This document shows, in pieces, positions 25,253 through 34,684 of a stretch of DNA of 64,000 bases. Below the pieces are notes generated by a model, which searched no databases, was not told where the DNA came from, and saw only the letters and a program-made list of their open reading frames with translations. The stretch lies in contig NZ_VCLB01000005.1 in NCBI RefSeq assembly GCF_005924265.1, forward strand, positions 1 through 64,000. Direction: 5' to 3'. Every line of letters starts with the position of its first letter. Positions within the stretch are counted from its first letter, which is position 1. Source of the DNA: Martelella lutilitoris. Its GTDB lineage: Bacteria; Pseudomonadota; Alphaproteobacteria; Rhizobiales; Rhizobiaceae. Position numbers and translations under genes: made by a program.

Positions 25253-26271
25253 GCAAGGCGAGCGAAAAGCGGCGTGAGACCGGCCCCGAGCCTTTATTCG
25301 CGGAGGGCGTGGACGCATATCTTGACAGGGTGACGGGGATTTCGGCCCAGACGAAATCGGCCTCGAGTCGCGAGAGAATGCGTTTTGGCTTTCGAAGCTA
25401 CAGCGCCGCGATGGACGACGCCCCGCAGGACGGGTTGCATCGAAAAAACTGGTATCTTGCCTGCCCGGGACGGGAGATCCCGTTGCGCTTGTACCGTCCC
25501 GAAGCCGGGGATGACGAGCGACTGCCCACACTCATCTTCTTTCATGGGGGAGGCTGGGTTCAGGGCGATCTGGAAACGCATGACACTCTCGCTGCCGAAC
25601 TGGCCGCCCATGCCGGCATCCAGGTGATATCGGTGCACTACCGCAGGGCTCCGGAAAACCGTCACCCGGCAGCCATCGAGGATGGTTTCGAGGTATTGCG
25701 CTGGGCCATCGCCGAAGCCGCTTCCCATGCGATCGATCCCGGGCGCATTGCGGTCGGCGGGGATAGCGCGGGCGGTTTTATCGCCGCTTCCCTGTGCCAC
25801 ATGGCGCGCCGCCTCGGCCTTCCTGCACCCTGTTTTCAGATGCTGATCTATCCCGCGATTACGCCGGATTTCAGCACCGAGTCCTATCGCGAGAATGCGG
25901 CCATGCCGCTTTTGAAAACCGAGGACATGAAGCGCTACTGGTCGGATTATCTGCCCGAAGGCGCCGATCCTCTGGCGTTGGCCGACATGCCCGCCGCGGC
26001 TTCGGATCTCTCCGGATTGCCGCCGGCGCTCATCGTCGCCGCCCAATACGATCCTCTGCTTGACGACGCAACGGCCTATGCCGGTCGTCTTGCCGGGGCC
26101 GGGGTGCCGACGCGCCTGACGGTGGTGCCCGGAATGCTGCACGGCTTTCTACGCGCCCGCAGCGTGTCACCGCCCGCCGAAGAGGTTTTCCGCGCCGTTT
26201 GCGGCGTCATTCGGGAAGCGATGCACGCGACGATGCCGACCGTGGAGGAAATCGGCGGGCGTCGTCGGTGA
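25249..26271 (+). CDS. alpha/beta hydrolase, hormone-sensitive-lipase (HSL) type
   Basis: A 340-residue esterase of the HSL family. It has the oxyanion motif FFHGGGW, the nucleophile elbow GGDSAGG and the catalytic His in GMLHGFL; an Asp in QYDPLLDDA completes the triad. ATG at 25249 overlaps the preceding stop as ATGA. Its likely role is hydrolysis of an ester or lactone substrate before CoA activation. It is soluble, with no signal peptide. Confidence 0.84.
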   Translation: MSKASEKRRETGPEPLFAEGVDAYLDRVTGISAQTKSASSRERMRFGFRSYSAAMDDAPQDGLHRKNWYLACPGREIPLRLYRPEAGDDERLPTLIFFHGGGWVQGDLETHDTLAAELAAHAGIQVISVHYRRAPENRHPAAIEDGFEVLRWAIAEAASHAIDPGRIAVGGDSAGGFIAASLCHMARRLGLPAPCFQMLIYPAITPDFSTESYRENAAMPLLKTEDMKRYWSDYLPEGADPLALADMPAAASDLSGLPPALIVAAQYDPLLDDATAYAGRLAGAGVPTRLTVVPGMLHGFLRARSVSPPAEEVFRAVCGVIREAMHATMPTVEEIGGRRR

Positions 26272-26337
26272 ACAAGGCCCGTCCCGGGCATGTGCGGCCG
26301 GGCGGGAGACGAAAGCGCACAAAACTGGGAGGAACCT

Positions 26338-27447
26338 ATGAAACTGAACACGACCTTTGCAAAAGTCTTGGCGCTGGGCGCGACGCTCGCTCTCACGGGC
26401 GGAGGCGCCATGGCCAAGGAAATCACCTACGTCACCTATATCACCCCGACTCATCCGATCATGAAGTATGCCTACTATCCTTATGTTGAGCGCATCAAGG
26501 AACAGACCGATGGCGAAATCACGATCGAGGTCTATACCGGCGGCAGTCTGGGGGGTTCCAAGGAACTCTTGCCCAACGTTCGCGCCGGCGTGGTTGACAG
26601 CGCGACGCTGGTGCCGATCTACACCTCCGCCGATCTGCCCACGCTCTCGGCTATCGGCGGCCTGATGGCGGCGGTGAGCGATCCTCGCGCCGGGCTGGCC
26701 GCCGCCAACGAAGTGGCGATGCTGAGGTGTCCAGAATGCCTTGAACAGGCGGACAAGAACAACTTCATCAGCCTGGCCCTTGGCGGCGGCGGCCCCTATG
26801 CGCTGATGTGCACCAAGCCTGTTGTCACGCTCGAGGACCTCAAGGGCGTGAAGATCCGGGCCACGTCGAGCGTCGGCAATGTCTTTGCGCAACTGGGCGG
26901 TACGCCGGTCGCGGTCGGCGCGGGCGAGACCTACGAGGCGCTCCAGCGTGGTCAGGTGGATTGCGTTGCCGGTCCGACCTCGTGGATGGAGTCCTTCAAT
27001 CTAAAGGAAATGGTCAAGTATGTGACCGACCTGAAATTCGGCGTCGCCTTTTCAACGATCATTTCCGACATGAACACCAGTGTCTGGAAGGGGCTAACCG
27101 AGCAGCAACGCCAGGTGTTCATCGACAACTCGGCGAAGCTGGTTGCCGACCAGACCTATGGCTACATGCATGATGACCAGACGGTGCTTGAAGCGGGTCT
27201 GGCCGACGGTATCGAATTGCTGAAACCCTCCGACGATCTGCTGGCGGCCCTCAAGACGTTGCAGCAAGGAGAGTTCACCCGCGTCACAGAGATGGAGATG
27301 GAGCGCGGGACGCCCGGCGTGGAAGCGGCAATCGAGGCGTATCGTGTCGCCTATGACAAGTGGCTCGGCATCGTCGAAGAGATCGGCGAGGGCAATCCGG
27401 AGGCCTACGAGAAGGCGCTCCAGGACGAGATCTTCTCGAAGCTTTGA
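26338..27447 (+). CDS. TRAP transporter substrate-binding protein (DctP-type)
   Basis: A 369-residue periplasmic solute receptor. A Sec signal peptide (MKLNTTFAKVLALGATLAL, cleavage after AMA near residue 25) precedes the DctP fold. KGVKIRATSS with its conserved Arg, which normally salt-bridges an organic acid carboxylate, is visible. Strong ggaggaacct leader before the ATG. It is followed by DctQ and DctM genes. The conserved Arg and the downstream CoA ligase support uptake of a carboxylate. Confidence 0.88.
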   Translation: MKLNTTFAKVLALGATLALTGGGAMAKEITYVTYITPTHPIMKYAYYPYVERIKEQTDGEITIEVYTGGSLGGSKELLPNVRAGVVDSATLVPIYTSADLPTLSAIGGLMAAVSDPRAGLAAANEVAMLRCPECLEQADKNNFISLALGGGGPYALMCTKPVVTLEDLKGVKIRATSSVGNVFAQLGGTPVAVGAGETYEALQRGQVDCVAGPTSWMESFNLKEMVKYVTDLKFGVAFSTIISDMNTSVWKGLTEQQRQVFIDNSAKLVADQTYGYMHDDQTVLEAGLADGIELLKPSDDLLAALKTLQQGEFTRVTEMEMERGTPGVEAAIEAYRVAYDKWLGIVEEIGEGNPEAYEKALQDEIFSKL

Positions 27448-27478
27448 TCCGCCAGAGGAACGGGCGTTCGGCCTTGGC

Positions 27479-27510
27479 CGCGCGGGCAGTTGCAGATGCC
27501 TGCCCGCGCG
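27479..27510. terminator. intercistronic hairpin between DctP and DctQ genes
   Basis: Perfect 10-bp GC arms (cgcgcgggca / tgcccgcgcg) with a 12-base loop lie 30 bp after the receptor stop. No T-run follows. Such hairpins in transporter operons usually attenuate read-through or protect the receptor mRNA, giving more receptor than permease. Confidence 0.6.
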
Positions 27511-27543
27511 AATCTCCGGCAAGCCATACTCCAGGGAGGCGTT

Positions 27544-28101
27544 ATGCAAATCCTCTTCAAGCTCTTCAGTCGATTGTCAGGCTTCTCCGGATTTCTGGCC
27601 GGCGCCGTGATGTTCACGATGATGATCCAGATCTCGCTCGATGTGCTGCTGAAATACTGCTGCAGCATGCCCATTCCGGGCACCTTGGTGATGGTCTCCT
27701 CCTACTACATGGCCGCCCTTATCTTTCTGCCGCTCGGGATCGTCACGCGAGATGAGAATCATCTCGAGGTTGAGTTGTTCACGCAGGGGCTCGGGCCACG
27801 CAAGCTTGCGTTCTTCAAGGCCGTGGGATGCCTGATTGGGCTGGGCTATGTCGGGATCATGCTCGTCAAGGGCTTCGATGAGGCCGTCTACAAGACGCAG
27901 ATACGCGAGATCTGGGAAACCGCGACGCGTCATATGGATGTCTGGCCTGCGCGCTGGTTCTTTCCGTTGGGATGTCTGCTGATGGAGGTTTTCCTGTTGC
28001 TGCATCTGGTGCGGCACATTGCGTTTTCCTTCTTTGGCATCAGGCTCCTGCCCGAAACTGCTGAACCGCTCATCGACCACGCGTCCGCGAATGCCGACTG
28101 A
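27544..28101 (+). CDS. TRAP transporter small permease (DctQ-type)
   Basis: 185 residues with four predicted membrane helices, for example FLAGAVMFTMMIQISLDVLL, MVSSYYMAALIFLPLGIV and ALGCLIG-type segments. The acidic HLEVELF after helix 2 is typical of DctQ. ATG at 27544 is chosen because ccagggaggcg lies just upstream; a longer frame begins at 27490 inside the hairpin region. It forms the membrane complex with the large subunit that follows. Confidence 0.85.
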   Translation: MQILFKLFSRLSGFSGFLAGAVMFTMMIQISLDVLLKYCCSMPIPGTLVMVSSYYMAALIFLPLGIVTRDENHLEVELFTQGLGPRKLAFFKAVGCLIGLGYVGIMLVKGFDEAVYKTQIREIWETATRHMDVWPARWFFPLGCLLMEVFLLLHLVRHIAFSFFGIRLLPETAEPLIDHASANAD

Positions 28102-28130
28102 CTTGCGTGTTCAGTTTCTGAGGATAAACA

Positions 28131-29438
28131 ATGTCTGACACGTCCATCGCCCTTCTGGTTCTCGCTGGCATAGGGGTCTTGCTTGCCTGTCGGGTTCCGA
28201 TCGCCTTTTCGTTGGGGTTTTCATCCTTCGTCGGCATTTGTCTTATACGCAATCCGACCGCGGCCTTGGGCATGATCGGATCCCTGCCGTTCAATTTCGC
28301 CGCGAGCTGGGAACTCTCGGCCGTGCCGATGTTTTTGCTGATGGGCGCGATCGCCTATCATACCGGAATGACGTCGAGTCTGTTCCAGGCGGCGCGCATG
28401 TGGCTGAACGGCGTTCCCGGCGGCTTGGCCGTGGCCACCAATTTCACTGCGGCCGGTTTTGCAGCCGCGTCCGGTTCTTCGGTCGCCACCAGTGCGGCTG
28501 TTGGACGCCTTGCAATCCCCGAGATGCTGCGTTTCGGCTATGCGCCGTCTCTCGCCACGGGCACGGTCGCGGCAGCCGGTACGCTAGGCGCTTTGATTCC
28601 GCCCTCCATTCCTTTCGTTCTCTACGGCTGGTTTACCGAGCAGTCGGTCGGACAGCTGCTGATCGCCGGGATTATCCCCGGCCTGCTGACGGCGGGATTG
28701 TACTCCGCCATGATCATCGCGCGCTGTACCCGTAACCCGTCGCTCGCGCCGATGGTGCGCGAGACGGTGACGTGGTCGGAGAAGGTCTCCATCCTGAAGC
28801 AGATCTGGCCGTTGCCGTTTCTCATTCTGGGGGTGATCGGGTCCATCTATTCAGGTCTGGCGACGCCGACCGAAGCCGGTGCGCTCGGCGCATTGTTCTC
28901 GCTGATCATCGGGGCGATCAGGGGCGAGCTCACTGTCAAGTCGCTGCGCGATGCGACGCGTGACACGCTGGTCACCACGTCATCGCTCTTCTTCCTCGCC
29001 ATTGGCGCGGTTCTACTGACCCGTTTTCTGGCTATGGCTGGCCTGCCCGGCGCCATCGCCGACGCGGTGACCGAGATGCAGTTGAGCGAGCTCGAACTCG
29101 TCATCACCATGGCGCTGGTCTATCTGGTGCTCGGCATGTTCCTGGATCCGATTGGCGTCATGCTGCTGACCCTTCCGGTCTTCCTGCCGGCGTTTCACGC
29201 GCTGGACGTGAACCTGATCTGGATCGGCGTTATTGTGGTCAAGATGATCGAAGTTGGGCTGCTGACGCCGCCGGTGGGTTTGCTCGTCTACGTGGTCAAG
29301 GGCGTCGTCGGAAACCAGGTGCCGATCTCGGTGATCTTTCGTGGCGTGTCCTGGTTCCTGGTCTGTGAACTCGTCATCATGGTCCTGCTGATCGCTTTCC
29401 CCCAGCTTTCGCTCTGGTTGCCAGAGTTGATGCACTGA
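28131..29438 (+). CDS. TRAP transporter large permease (DctM-type)
   Basis: A 435-residue integral membrane protein of about 12 helices. The family segments ATNFTAAGFAAASGSS, GTLGALIPPSIPFVLYG and LGMFLDPIGVMLLTLPVFLP are present. It follows the small permease by 29 bp. It is the ion-coupled translocator of the transporter (Na+ or H+ gradient). Confidence 0.88.
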   Translation: MSDTSIALLVLAGIGVLLACRVPIAFSLGFSSFVGICLIRNPTAALGMIGSLPFNFAASWELSAVPMFLLMGAIAYHTGMTSSLFQAARMWLNGVPGGLAVATNFTAAGFAAASGSSVATSAAVGRLAIPEMLRFGYAPSLATGTVAAAGTLGALIPPSIPFVLYGWFTEQSVGQLLIAGIIPGLLTAGLYSAMIIARCTRNPSLAPMVRETVTWSEKVSILKQIWPLPFLILGVIGSIYSGLATPTEAGALGALFSLIIGAIRGELTVKSLRDATRDTLVTTSSLFFLAIGAVLLTRFLAMAGLPGAIADAVTEMQLSELELVITMALVYLVLGMFLDPIGVMLLTLPVFLPAFHALDVNLIWIGVIVVKMIEVGLLTPPVGLLVYVVKGVVGNQVPISVIFRGVSWFLVCELVIMVLLIAFPQLSLWLPELMH

Positions 29439-29490
29439 ATCCGTCGCAGCTTTCCCGTTCATCGCAAGCAGTCTGGCAAGGAAGCAGGAC

Positions 29491-31161
29491 ATGACCAACA
29501 GACAGAAGCCGATCTGGGCGCGCTTTTACTCGCCTAATGTGGATCCGTTCTTTGAACCCGAGCCGATCTGCGTGAATCGTTTGATCGGCAGGGCATTCGC
29601 TCAGTACGAAGACCGCATTTTTATCGAGTACCGGGGCGAGGAGATCAGCTATGGCGAGATGCGCCGGCGCGTCGGGCAGGCCTCTGCGGCGTTGCGCGCC
29701 GCCGGTATCTTGCCGGGTGACCGGGTCGCGCTGCATCTGCCCAACTGCCCGTGGCATCCGGTGCTCTTCTTCGGCGCGCTGGCGGTAGGGGCGACGGTGA
29801 CACATCTATCGCCGTTGGATGCGCCGGAAGAGATCGCGTCCAAGGTGGAGGATACTTCGCCAAAGCTGTTGTTCTCCACCGATGCCGCCGACATGCTGGC
29901 CCCGCTCTCCAGGGCTTTCCCGCACGGCAACTTGCCGCCGATCTTCATTTGCCCGGATGCCGTGCCGGGCAGGGAGTGGGACGGTAGGCCACTTGCCGGC
30001 GCGCGACCAGTGTCGCTTCTGCTGGCAGGCCATGAGCCGGCCGAGGATTTGCCGCTCGACATGCCTCTGGATCATCCGGCGCTGCTGCAGTTCACCGGAG
30101 GTACGACAGGCGCGCCCAAAGCCGCGGTGCTCACTCATGGCAACCTGTCAGCGGCGGCCCAGACTGTCGCCCATGTGAATATCGACGAGCCGGCGGCCCA
30201 GCCCGGCAAGAAAGCGCTGCAATACGCGCCGCTCTTTCACATCATGGGGCTCGTGGGCAACATGATGCGGCGTGCGCAGGAAGGCGGTTACATCAGCCTG
30301 CGCCAGCGCTTCGACGCAGCCGCCTGCATCGACGATGTGGAACGGCTGGGGATCAACACCCTGGCCGGCGTCCCGACGATGTGGATCGGCATTCTGGGCG
30401 TGCAGGGAATCTCCGGACGAGATCTTTCCAGCCTCGACTATGTCGCCGCCAGCGGCGCGCCGTTGCCGCGTGAGGTTTACAACCGAATCCTTGCGCTAAC
30501 GGGCCTGCGCCTGCGCGGGGGGTGGGGAATGACCGAGTCTTCGGCGCTTGGCTGTCAGTTGCCACGCAACATCCCTGAAGAGAAGCTGGGCGCTACCGGC
30601 ATCCCGAACCCTGCGATGGAGTTCCGCGTCGTCGATCCCGAAGACCCGAACAGGGTGCTGGCCATCGGCGAAACCGGCGAATTCATCCTTCGTGGCCCGT
30701 CGATCATGAAAGGCTACTGGAACCGGCCGGAGGAGACCGCCGCCGCGTTTCATGAGGACTGGCTGCTGACCGGTGATATCGGTTACATGGACGAGGACGG
30801 GTTCGTTTTCCTTGTCGACCGCAAGAAGGATGTCATCCTTTCCGGTGGCTACAACGTCTATCCACTCACCATTGAGAACGCGATCCATCGTCATCCTGAT
30901 GTCAGCGAAGCCATCGTGATCGGAGTCCCGGACGCCTATCGCGGCGAAAGTGCGAAGGCCTTCATTTGTCTCAATCAAGGGGCCAGCCCGTTCACGCTGA
31001 AAGAGCTCCAGGACTTCCTTTCTGACAAGATCGGCCGGCACGAAGTGCCGCGGTTCCTGGAGTTTCGGGATTCGTTGCCGCGCACGGCCGTCGGCAAGGC
31101 CTCCAGACGGGTTCTGAAAGATGAAGAGGCTGCGCGCTTGAGTGCGGGCTCGGCCAAATAA
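29491..31161 (+). CDS. AMP-forming acyl-CoA ligase (long/medium-chain type)
   Basis: A 556-residue ANL ligase: QFTGGTTGAPKAAVLTH, the motif GWGMTES, LLTGDIGYMDEDGFVF and RTAVGKASRRVL with the catalytic Lys. It is distinct from the 22145 ligase in length and sequence, so the pathway may activate two acids or one acid at two stages. It follows the transporter genes by 52 bp and precedes decayed acyl-CoA dehydrogenase genes. Confidence 0.86.
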   Translation: MTNRQKPIWARFYSPNVDPFFEPEPICVNRLIGRAFAQYEDRIFIEYRGEEISYGEMRRRVGQASAALRAAGILPGDRVALHLPNCPWHPVLFFGALAVGATVTHLSPLDAPEEIASKVEDTSPKLLFSTDAADMLAPLSRAFPHGNLPPIFICPDAVPGREWDGRPLAGARPVSLLLAGHEPAEDLPLDMPLDHPALLQFTGGTTGAPKAAVLTHGNLSAAAQTVAHVNIDEPAAQPGKKALQYAPLFHIMGLVGNMMRRAQEGGYISLRQRFDAAACIDDVERLGINTLAGVPTMWIGILGVQGISGRDLSSLDYVAASGAPLPREVYNRILALTGLRLRGGWGMTESSALGCQLPRNIPEEKLGATGIPNPAMEFRVVDPEDPNRVLAIGETGEFILRGPSIMKGYWNRPEETAAAFHEDWLLTGDIGYMDEDGFVFLVDRKKDVILSGGYNVYPLTIENAIHRHPDVSEAIVIGVPDAYRGESAKAFICLNQGASPFTLKELQDFLSDKIGRHEVPRFLEFRDSLPRTAVGKASRRVLKDEEAARLSAGSAK

Positions 31162-31171
31162 AGGAAGTCCG

Positions 31172-32346
31172 ATGGAGTTCGCGCCCACCGCCGAAGAGGA
31201 AGCGTTCCGGCAGGAACTTCGCGCCTTCATCGCCGCCAACTGCCAGGCGAGACCGCGCGCCATGTGCGTCAGAGCCGCTTGTTGCCCAAGGCCATGGTGG
31301 TTGACTGGCAACGAATTCTCAACGGCCAGGGCTGGGCGACTCCGCGCTGGCCACGCGAATGGGGCGGTCCGGGCTGGAGCGCCAACCAGATCTATATATT
31401 TACCGAGGAATATCAGCGCGCCTGCGCACCGGATCCGATGGCTTTCGGCGTCGTCATGGCAGCCTCGGTGATCCTCCGGTTCGGTTCCGGCGCGCAGAAG
31501 CGCCGTTTCCTGCCGCGCTTCGCCAATCTGGACGGCTGGTGGTTTCAGGGTTTCTCCGAACCGGACGCGGGGGCCGATCTTGTCTCCTTGTCCACGCGTG
31601 CAACCCGCGATGGCGACGGTTGGCCGATCAACGACCAGAAGACCTGGACCTCCTGTGCCCATTACGCCGACTGGATGTTCGCGCTGGTGCGCACATCGCG
31701 GGAGGAGCGCAAACACGCCAGTATCTCCTTCATGTTGATCGACATGAAGCAGTCGGGCGTGGTCGTGCGTCCGATTATTAGGATCGACGGGGCGCATGAG
31801 GTCAACGAGGTGTTCCTCGACGATGTCTACGTCCCGGACGAGAATGTGGTGGGGACAGTCGGCAAGGGCTGGAGTTACGCCAAGTTCCTCCTTGGCAACG
31901 AACGCTTTGGAATGGCGCGGATCGGTCTCCACCAGGCGCATCTGGCCGAGGTCAGGCGGCTAACGCAGGGGCGGCTCCGGAACGGTCGCCCCCTCTGAGA
32001 AATCCCGCGTTTCCGTGACCGTTTCTCAATGGTGAAGATCGACCTGAAAGCGTTGGAACTCACGACGCTGCGGGTGCTTTCGCGCATGCAAGCGGGAGAG
32101 AGAGGCGGCAAGCCGGATCCTGCGACTTCGGTGATCAAATAGAAGTCCTCGGCGGTCATTCAGGCGATTACCGAACTGTTCTGGGAGGTGGCTGGCGGTC
32201 TCGTGCCGGGGAATGGCGTGAGCCCGGGTCCGGATTGGGTCGATGCTGCCGCAGCAGGATATTTCAATCATCGCAAGGCCACGATCTACGGCGGTTCCAG
32301 CGAGACGCAGAAGAACATTATCGCCACCACCATTCTGGGATTGTGA
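31172..32346 (+). pseudogene. acyl-CoA dehydrogenase, broken by frameshifts and a stop
   Basis: It begins with a normal start (MEFAPTAEEEAFRQELRAFI) 10 bp after the ligase. Near 31255 it shifts frame and continues KAMVVDWQRILNGQGW to about 31975, where frame is lost again. The third part (from about 32028, MVKIDLKALELTTLRVLS) has an in-frame TAG at 32140-32142 before the family ending NHRKATIYGGSSETQKN. All three domains are recognisable, so this was a full-length gene. It lies last but one in the operon, and decay here suggests the step is dispensable or is covered by another enzyme. Confidence 0.85.
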
Positions 32347-32349
32347 GAA

Positions 32350-32705
32350 ATGGATTTCGAGTTCTCTGACGAGCAGCGGACGCTGCGCGACAGTCTCGGG
32401 CGCTTCCTCGCCGATCTATGATTTTGCAACCCGGCGCGCGGCGATGGAACGTGAGAACGGGCTTAATCCGGCGATCTGGCAGAGATTCGCCGGATTGGCG
32501 TTGCTGGCGCTGGAATTTGACGAAGCGGTTGGTGGTTTCGGCGGCGGTGCGGCCGAGGCGATGATCGTCGCCGAGGCCGACCTTCTCTTCGTTCATACTC
32601 ATGACGTGAATGGCATTCCCGGTGTCTATCTGGTGGAAGCGGGGGCGTCGGGTCTCGTTCGAACGGGATGGAGGGATTTTGCAATCGTCGATCAGGCCGT
32701 TCGGG
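32350..32705 (+). pseudogene. second acyl-CoA dehydrogenase, truncated and internally deleted
   Basis: The start MDFEFSDEQRTLRDSLGRFL is typical of an acyl-CoA dehydrogenase. A stop (tga near 32420) interrupts it, and the sequence resumes in another frame as YDFATRRAAMERENGLNP and GLALLALEFDEAVGGFGGG. It then jumps to a middle-domain piece (YLVEAGASGLVRTGW) and ends at about 32705, where AT-rich non-coding DNA begins. More than half of the gene is missing. This is the right edge of the catabolic island. Confidence 0.78.
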
Positions 32706-32764
32706 TGGTAACGAAAACGCGATTTTTGGAAATATGTAGTAATTTCAATACCTTGAGAACATTA

Positions 32765-32870
32765 CGGCGCTTTTGACGGTACGAATGCCGACACGCGGTG
32801 AAAGCGCAAGCAAAATCAAAGCCCTACCCACCTAGGAGACGATGGAGTGGAATGACTCAGGTCCATCCGA
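32765..32870 (+). repeat. intergenic repeat, partial copy D
   Basis: A shorter relative of copies A-C. It contains cttttgacggtac, then gcaaaatcaa, then ggagtggaatgactcaggtccatccga, which parallels the end of copy B (gagtgggaatggttcaggcccatccga). The middle is missing. It sits exactly at the right end of the decayed island. Confidence 0.42.
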
Positions 32871-32984
32871 GGGTATCAGGTACTACGCCACAATACGCTT
32901 TATGCTGCCGAAACAATAAAGAGGCTTGCGGTGATCCACGCGGCGGTGGCGGGTACTGGTATTACCAGCCGATTCTCATTGGAG

Positions 32985-33009
32985 CGCCGCGCCCGTTGCG
33001 GGCGCGGCG
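32985..33009 (-). terminator. GC hairpin after the monooxygenase-like gene
   Basis: Perfect 11-bp arms (cgccgcgcccg / cgggcgcggcg) with a 3-base loop lie immediately beyond the stop of the minus-strand gene at 33011. No T-run follows. Confidence 0.55.
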
Positions 33010-33010
33010 T

Positions 33011-33310
33011 TCAGTCGAAACCGTGCCTTTCCGCCATCACCGTGTAGGTTTGGAGGTCGCCTTTCATACGGTCACCCCAGGTCGTCAGGGACGTCAGTGT
33101 CTCGGCCCTTGCGAGATGGGCCGTCAGCGCTTCCCTGTCCTGCCAGCGCTCGGCGACCAGGAAGCGTCCCGTTGGTCTGTCATCCAGGGTGATGCCGTAG
33201 AACAGGCAGCTCTTTTCGGGCTTCGTTCTGAGGCTGATCACCTGAACGTCGCGGACGAATGCGTCGATGTCCGGCGGATCGATGTGGATGTACCCCATGA
33301 GTATGAGCAT
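33011..33310 (-). CDS. antibiotic-biosynthesis-monooxygenase (ABM) domain protein
   Basis: A 99-residue dimeric alpha-beta barrel protein: ILMGYIHIDPPDIDAFVRDV, GCLFYGI-type strand (CLFYGITLDD) and FLVAERWQDREALTAHLA. ABM-fold proteins act on quinols or small aromatics, or simply protect against reactive species. It is 15 bp from a truncated alcohol dehydrogenase end on the same strand. No cofactor motif is expected in this family. Confidence 0.78.
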   Translation of the reverse strand: MLILMGYIHIDPPDIDAFVRDVQVISLRTKPEKSCLFYGITLDDRPTGRFLVAERWQDREALTAHLARAETLTSLTTWGDRMKGDLQTYTVMAERHGFD

Positions 33311-33325
33311 GGCGTTTTCTCCCCT

Positions 33326-33544
33326 TCACATGCTGACCGCCGGCACGATCTTGCCCTGGATATGACCCTTGGCGGCCCGTTCATGCGCCTGTCGGGCATC
33401 GGAAAGCGGATAGATGCTGTCGACGACCACGCGGATTTTCCCGTCGTCGAGCAGGCGGGCCAGTTCCGTCAGTTGCGCGCCGCTGGAGCGGACCTGGGTC
33501 GCGGGCGATGCCCCGTTTAAGCGGTGCATCGCTCCGTTTCTCAA
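33326..33544 (-). pseudogene. zinc-type alcohol dehydrogenase/quinone oxidoreductase, C-terminal fragment
   Basis: Only the last ~55 residues of an MDR-family oxidoreductase remain, from about SSGAQLTELARLLDDG to HERAAKGHIQGKIVP. The upstream ~250 residues with the cofactor domain are absent; a nonsensical junction (HRLNGASPATQ) precedes the fragment. It is therefore a remnant, not a small gene. A full-length relative lies at 35112. Confidence 0.7.
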
Positions 33545-33663
33545 GCGATATCATGAAATCGGTCGGCTGGAAGAACGACGACAGCCTCCGCGCCGTCGCT
33601 CGCGACCTCCTTTCCGGGAGGACGACGACGCGCCTGGCAAGGCAGCCAAAAGGAGGTGCTGGC

Positions 33664-34584
33664 CTAAGCGAGGAAACGCACGGCATTGCGATGTCCCGAC
33701 GAACGTGCGTGATGGCGGGGCGTCGTGCCCGTCACGCGCTTGAAGGCGGTTCTGAACGCGCTTTCCGATTCATAGCCGAGCGAAAGGGCAATCGCGCCGA
33801 TGGGTTCGCCATGCTCCAGGCTGCGTTCGGCGAGGCGCATCCGCCAGCGGGTGAGATATTCGATCGGACTTTCACCGACCAGTTGCCGAAACCGCGCCGC
33901 AAAGCTGGCGCGCGACATGCCGGCTTCAACGGCGAGCGTTTCCACCGTCCAGCGCCGCGACGGTTCCCGATGGATCGCCTTGATGGCCGCACCTATCCGT
34001 TGGTCCGTTAGCGCGAACAGCCAGCCGGTCCCCTTGTTCTCGTTGAGATAGAGGCGGAGCGCCTGGATAAAGATCATCGCGGCGAGCTGCTGCGCGATGA
34101 GGATGCCGCCCGGTTTGAGATCGGTCAGTTCCTCTCGCATCCGCTCGAAGGCCCAGCGCAGCGTTTCAGCCTCGCCGCGCAAATGGACGATTGGCGGCAG
34201 CATGCCGAGCAAAATCTCGGCCTGCGGGCCCGCGAGCGCAAAATGGCCGCCGAGCACGGTCACGCCTGAGCCGTCATTGAGCTTCACCAGCGCGCCTTCC
34301 TCGGTGCCGAGAAAGTGGCGGCGCCAATCGTCCGGCGGCAGGCTCAGGTCACTGGCGATCTGAAACGGCTGACCGCGCGGCAGCATGAAGCAATCGCCCT
34401 TCTGCAGAAACACAGGTGCGCCCGCGCCTTCCACAGCGATCCAGCACGCGCCGGCGGTGACGGCGTAGCATTTGATGGCCTCATGGGCGTCGAAGCCGAC
34501 CGACCAGTTGCCGCCGGCCTCGAAGCCGCCCACGAGATAGCTTCGCAGTCGCAGGAAAGAGATGATATCGGATAAAGGGTCCAT
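33664..34584 (-). CDS. AraC-family transcriptional regulator
   Basis: 306 residues. The N-terminal cupin-type sensor (about 1-180, GGFEAGGNWSVGFDAHEAIKC) resembles the AraC_binding_2 group. The C-terminal double HTH (about 200-300) reads WTVETLAVEAGMSRASFAARF and IGAIALSLGYESESAFRTAFK. ATG at 34584 is chosen because it gives the standard MDPLSDIISFLRLRSYLVGG opening; a longer frame extends to 34986. It is divergent from a small membrane protein and the oxidoreductase at 35112, which it may regulate. Confidence 0.85.
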   Translation of the reverse strand: MDPLSDIISFLRLRSYLVGGFEAGGNWSVGFDAHEAIKCYAVTAGACWIAVEGAGAPVFLQKGDCFMLPRGQPFQIASDLSLPPDDWRRHFLGTEEGALVKLNDGSGVTVLGGHFALAGPQAEILLGMLPPIVHLRGEAETLRWAFERMREELTDLKPGGILIAQQLAAMIFIQALRLYLNENKGTGWLFALTDQRIGAAIKAIHREPSRRWTVETLAVEAGMSRASFAARFRQLVGESPIEYLTRWRMRLAERSLEHGEPIGAIALSLGYESESAFRTAFKRVTGTTPRHHARSSGHRNAVRFLA

Positions 34585-34684
34585 TCTGGATGATCTCCAA
34601 CAAAATCGGGATTTTGACGCATAGTTCGTCTGAAGTCGACGGCCTATGATGCTTTCAGCGTTCATGTGCACGAGGAGATCTAGT

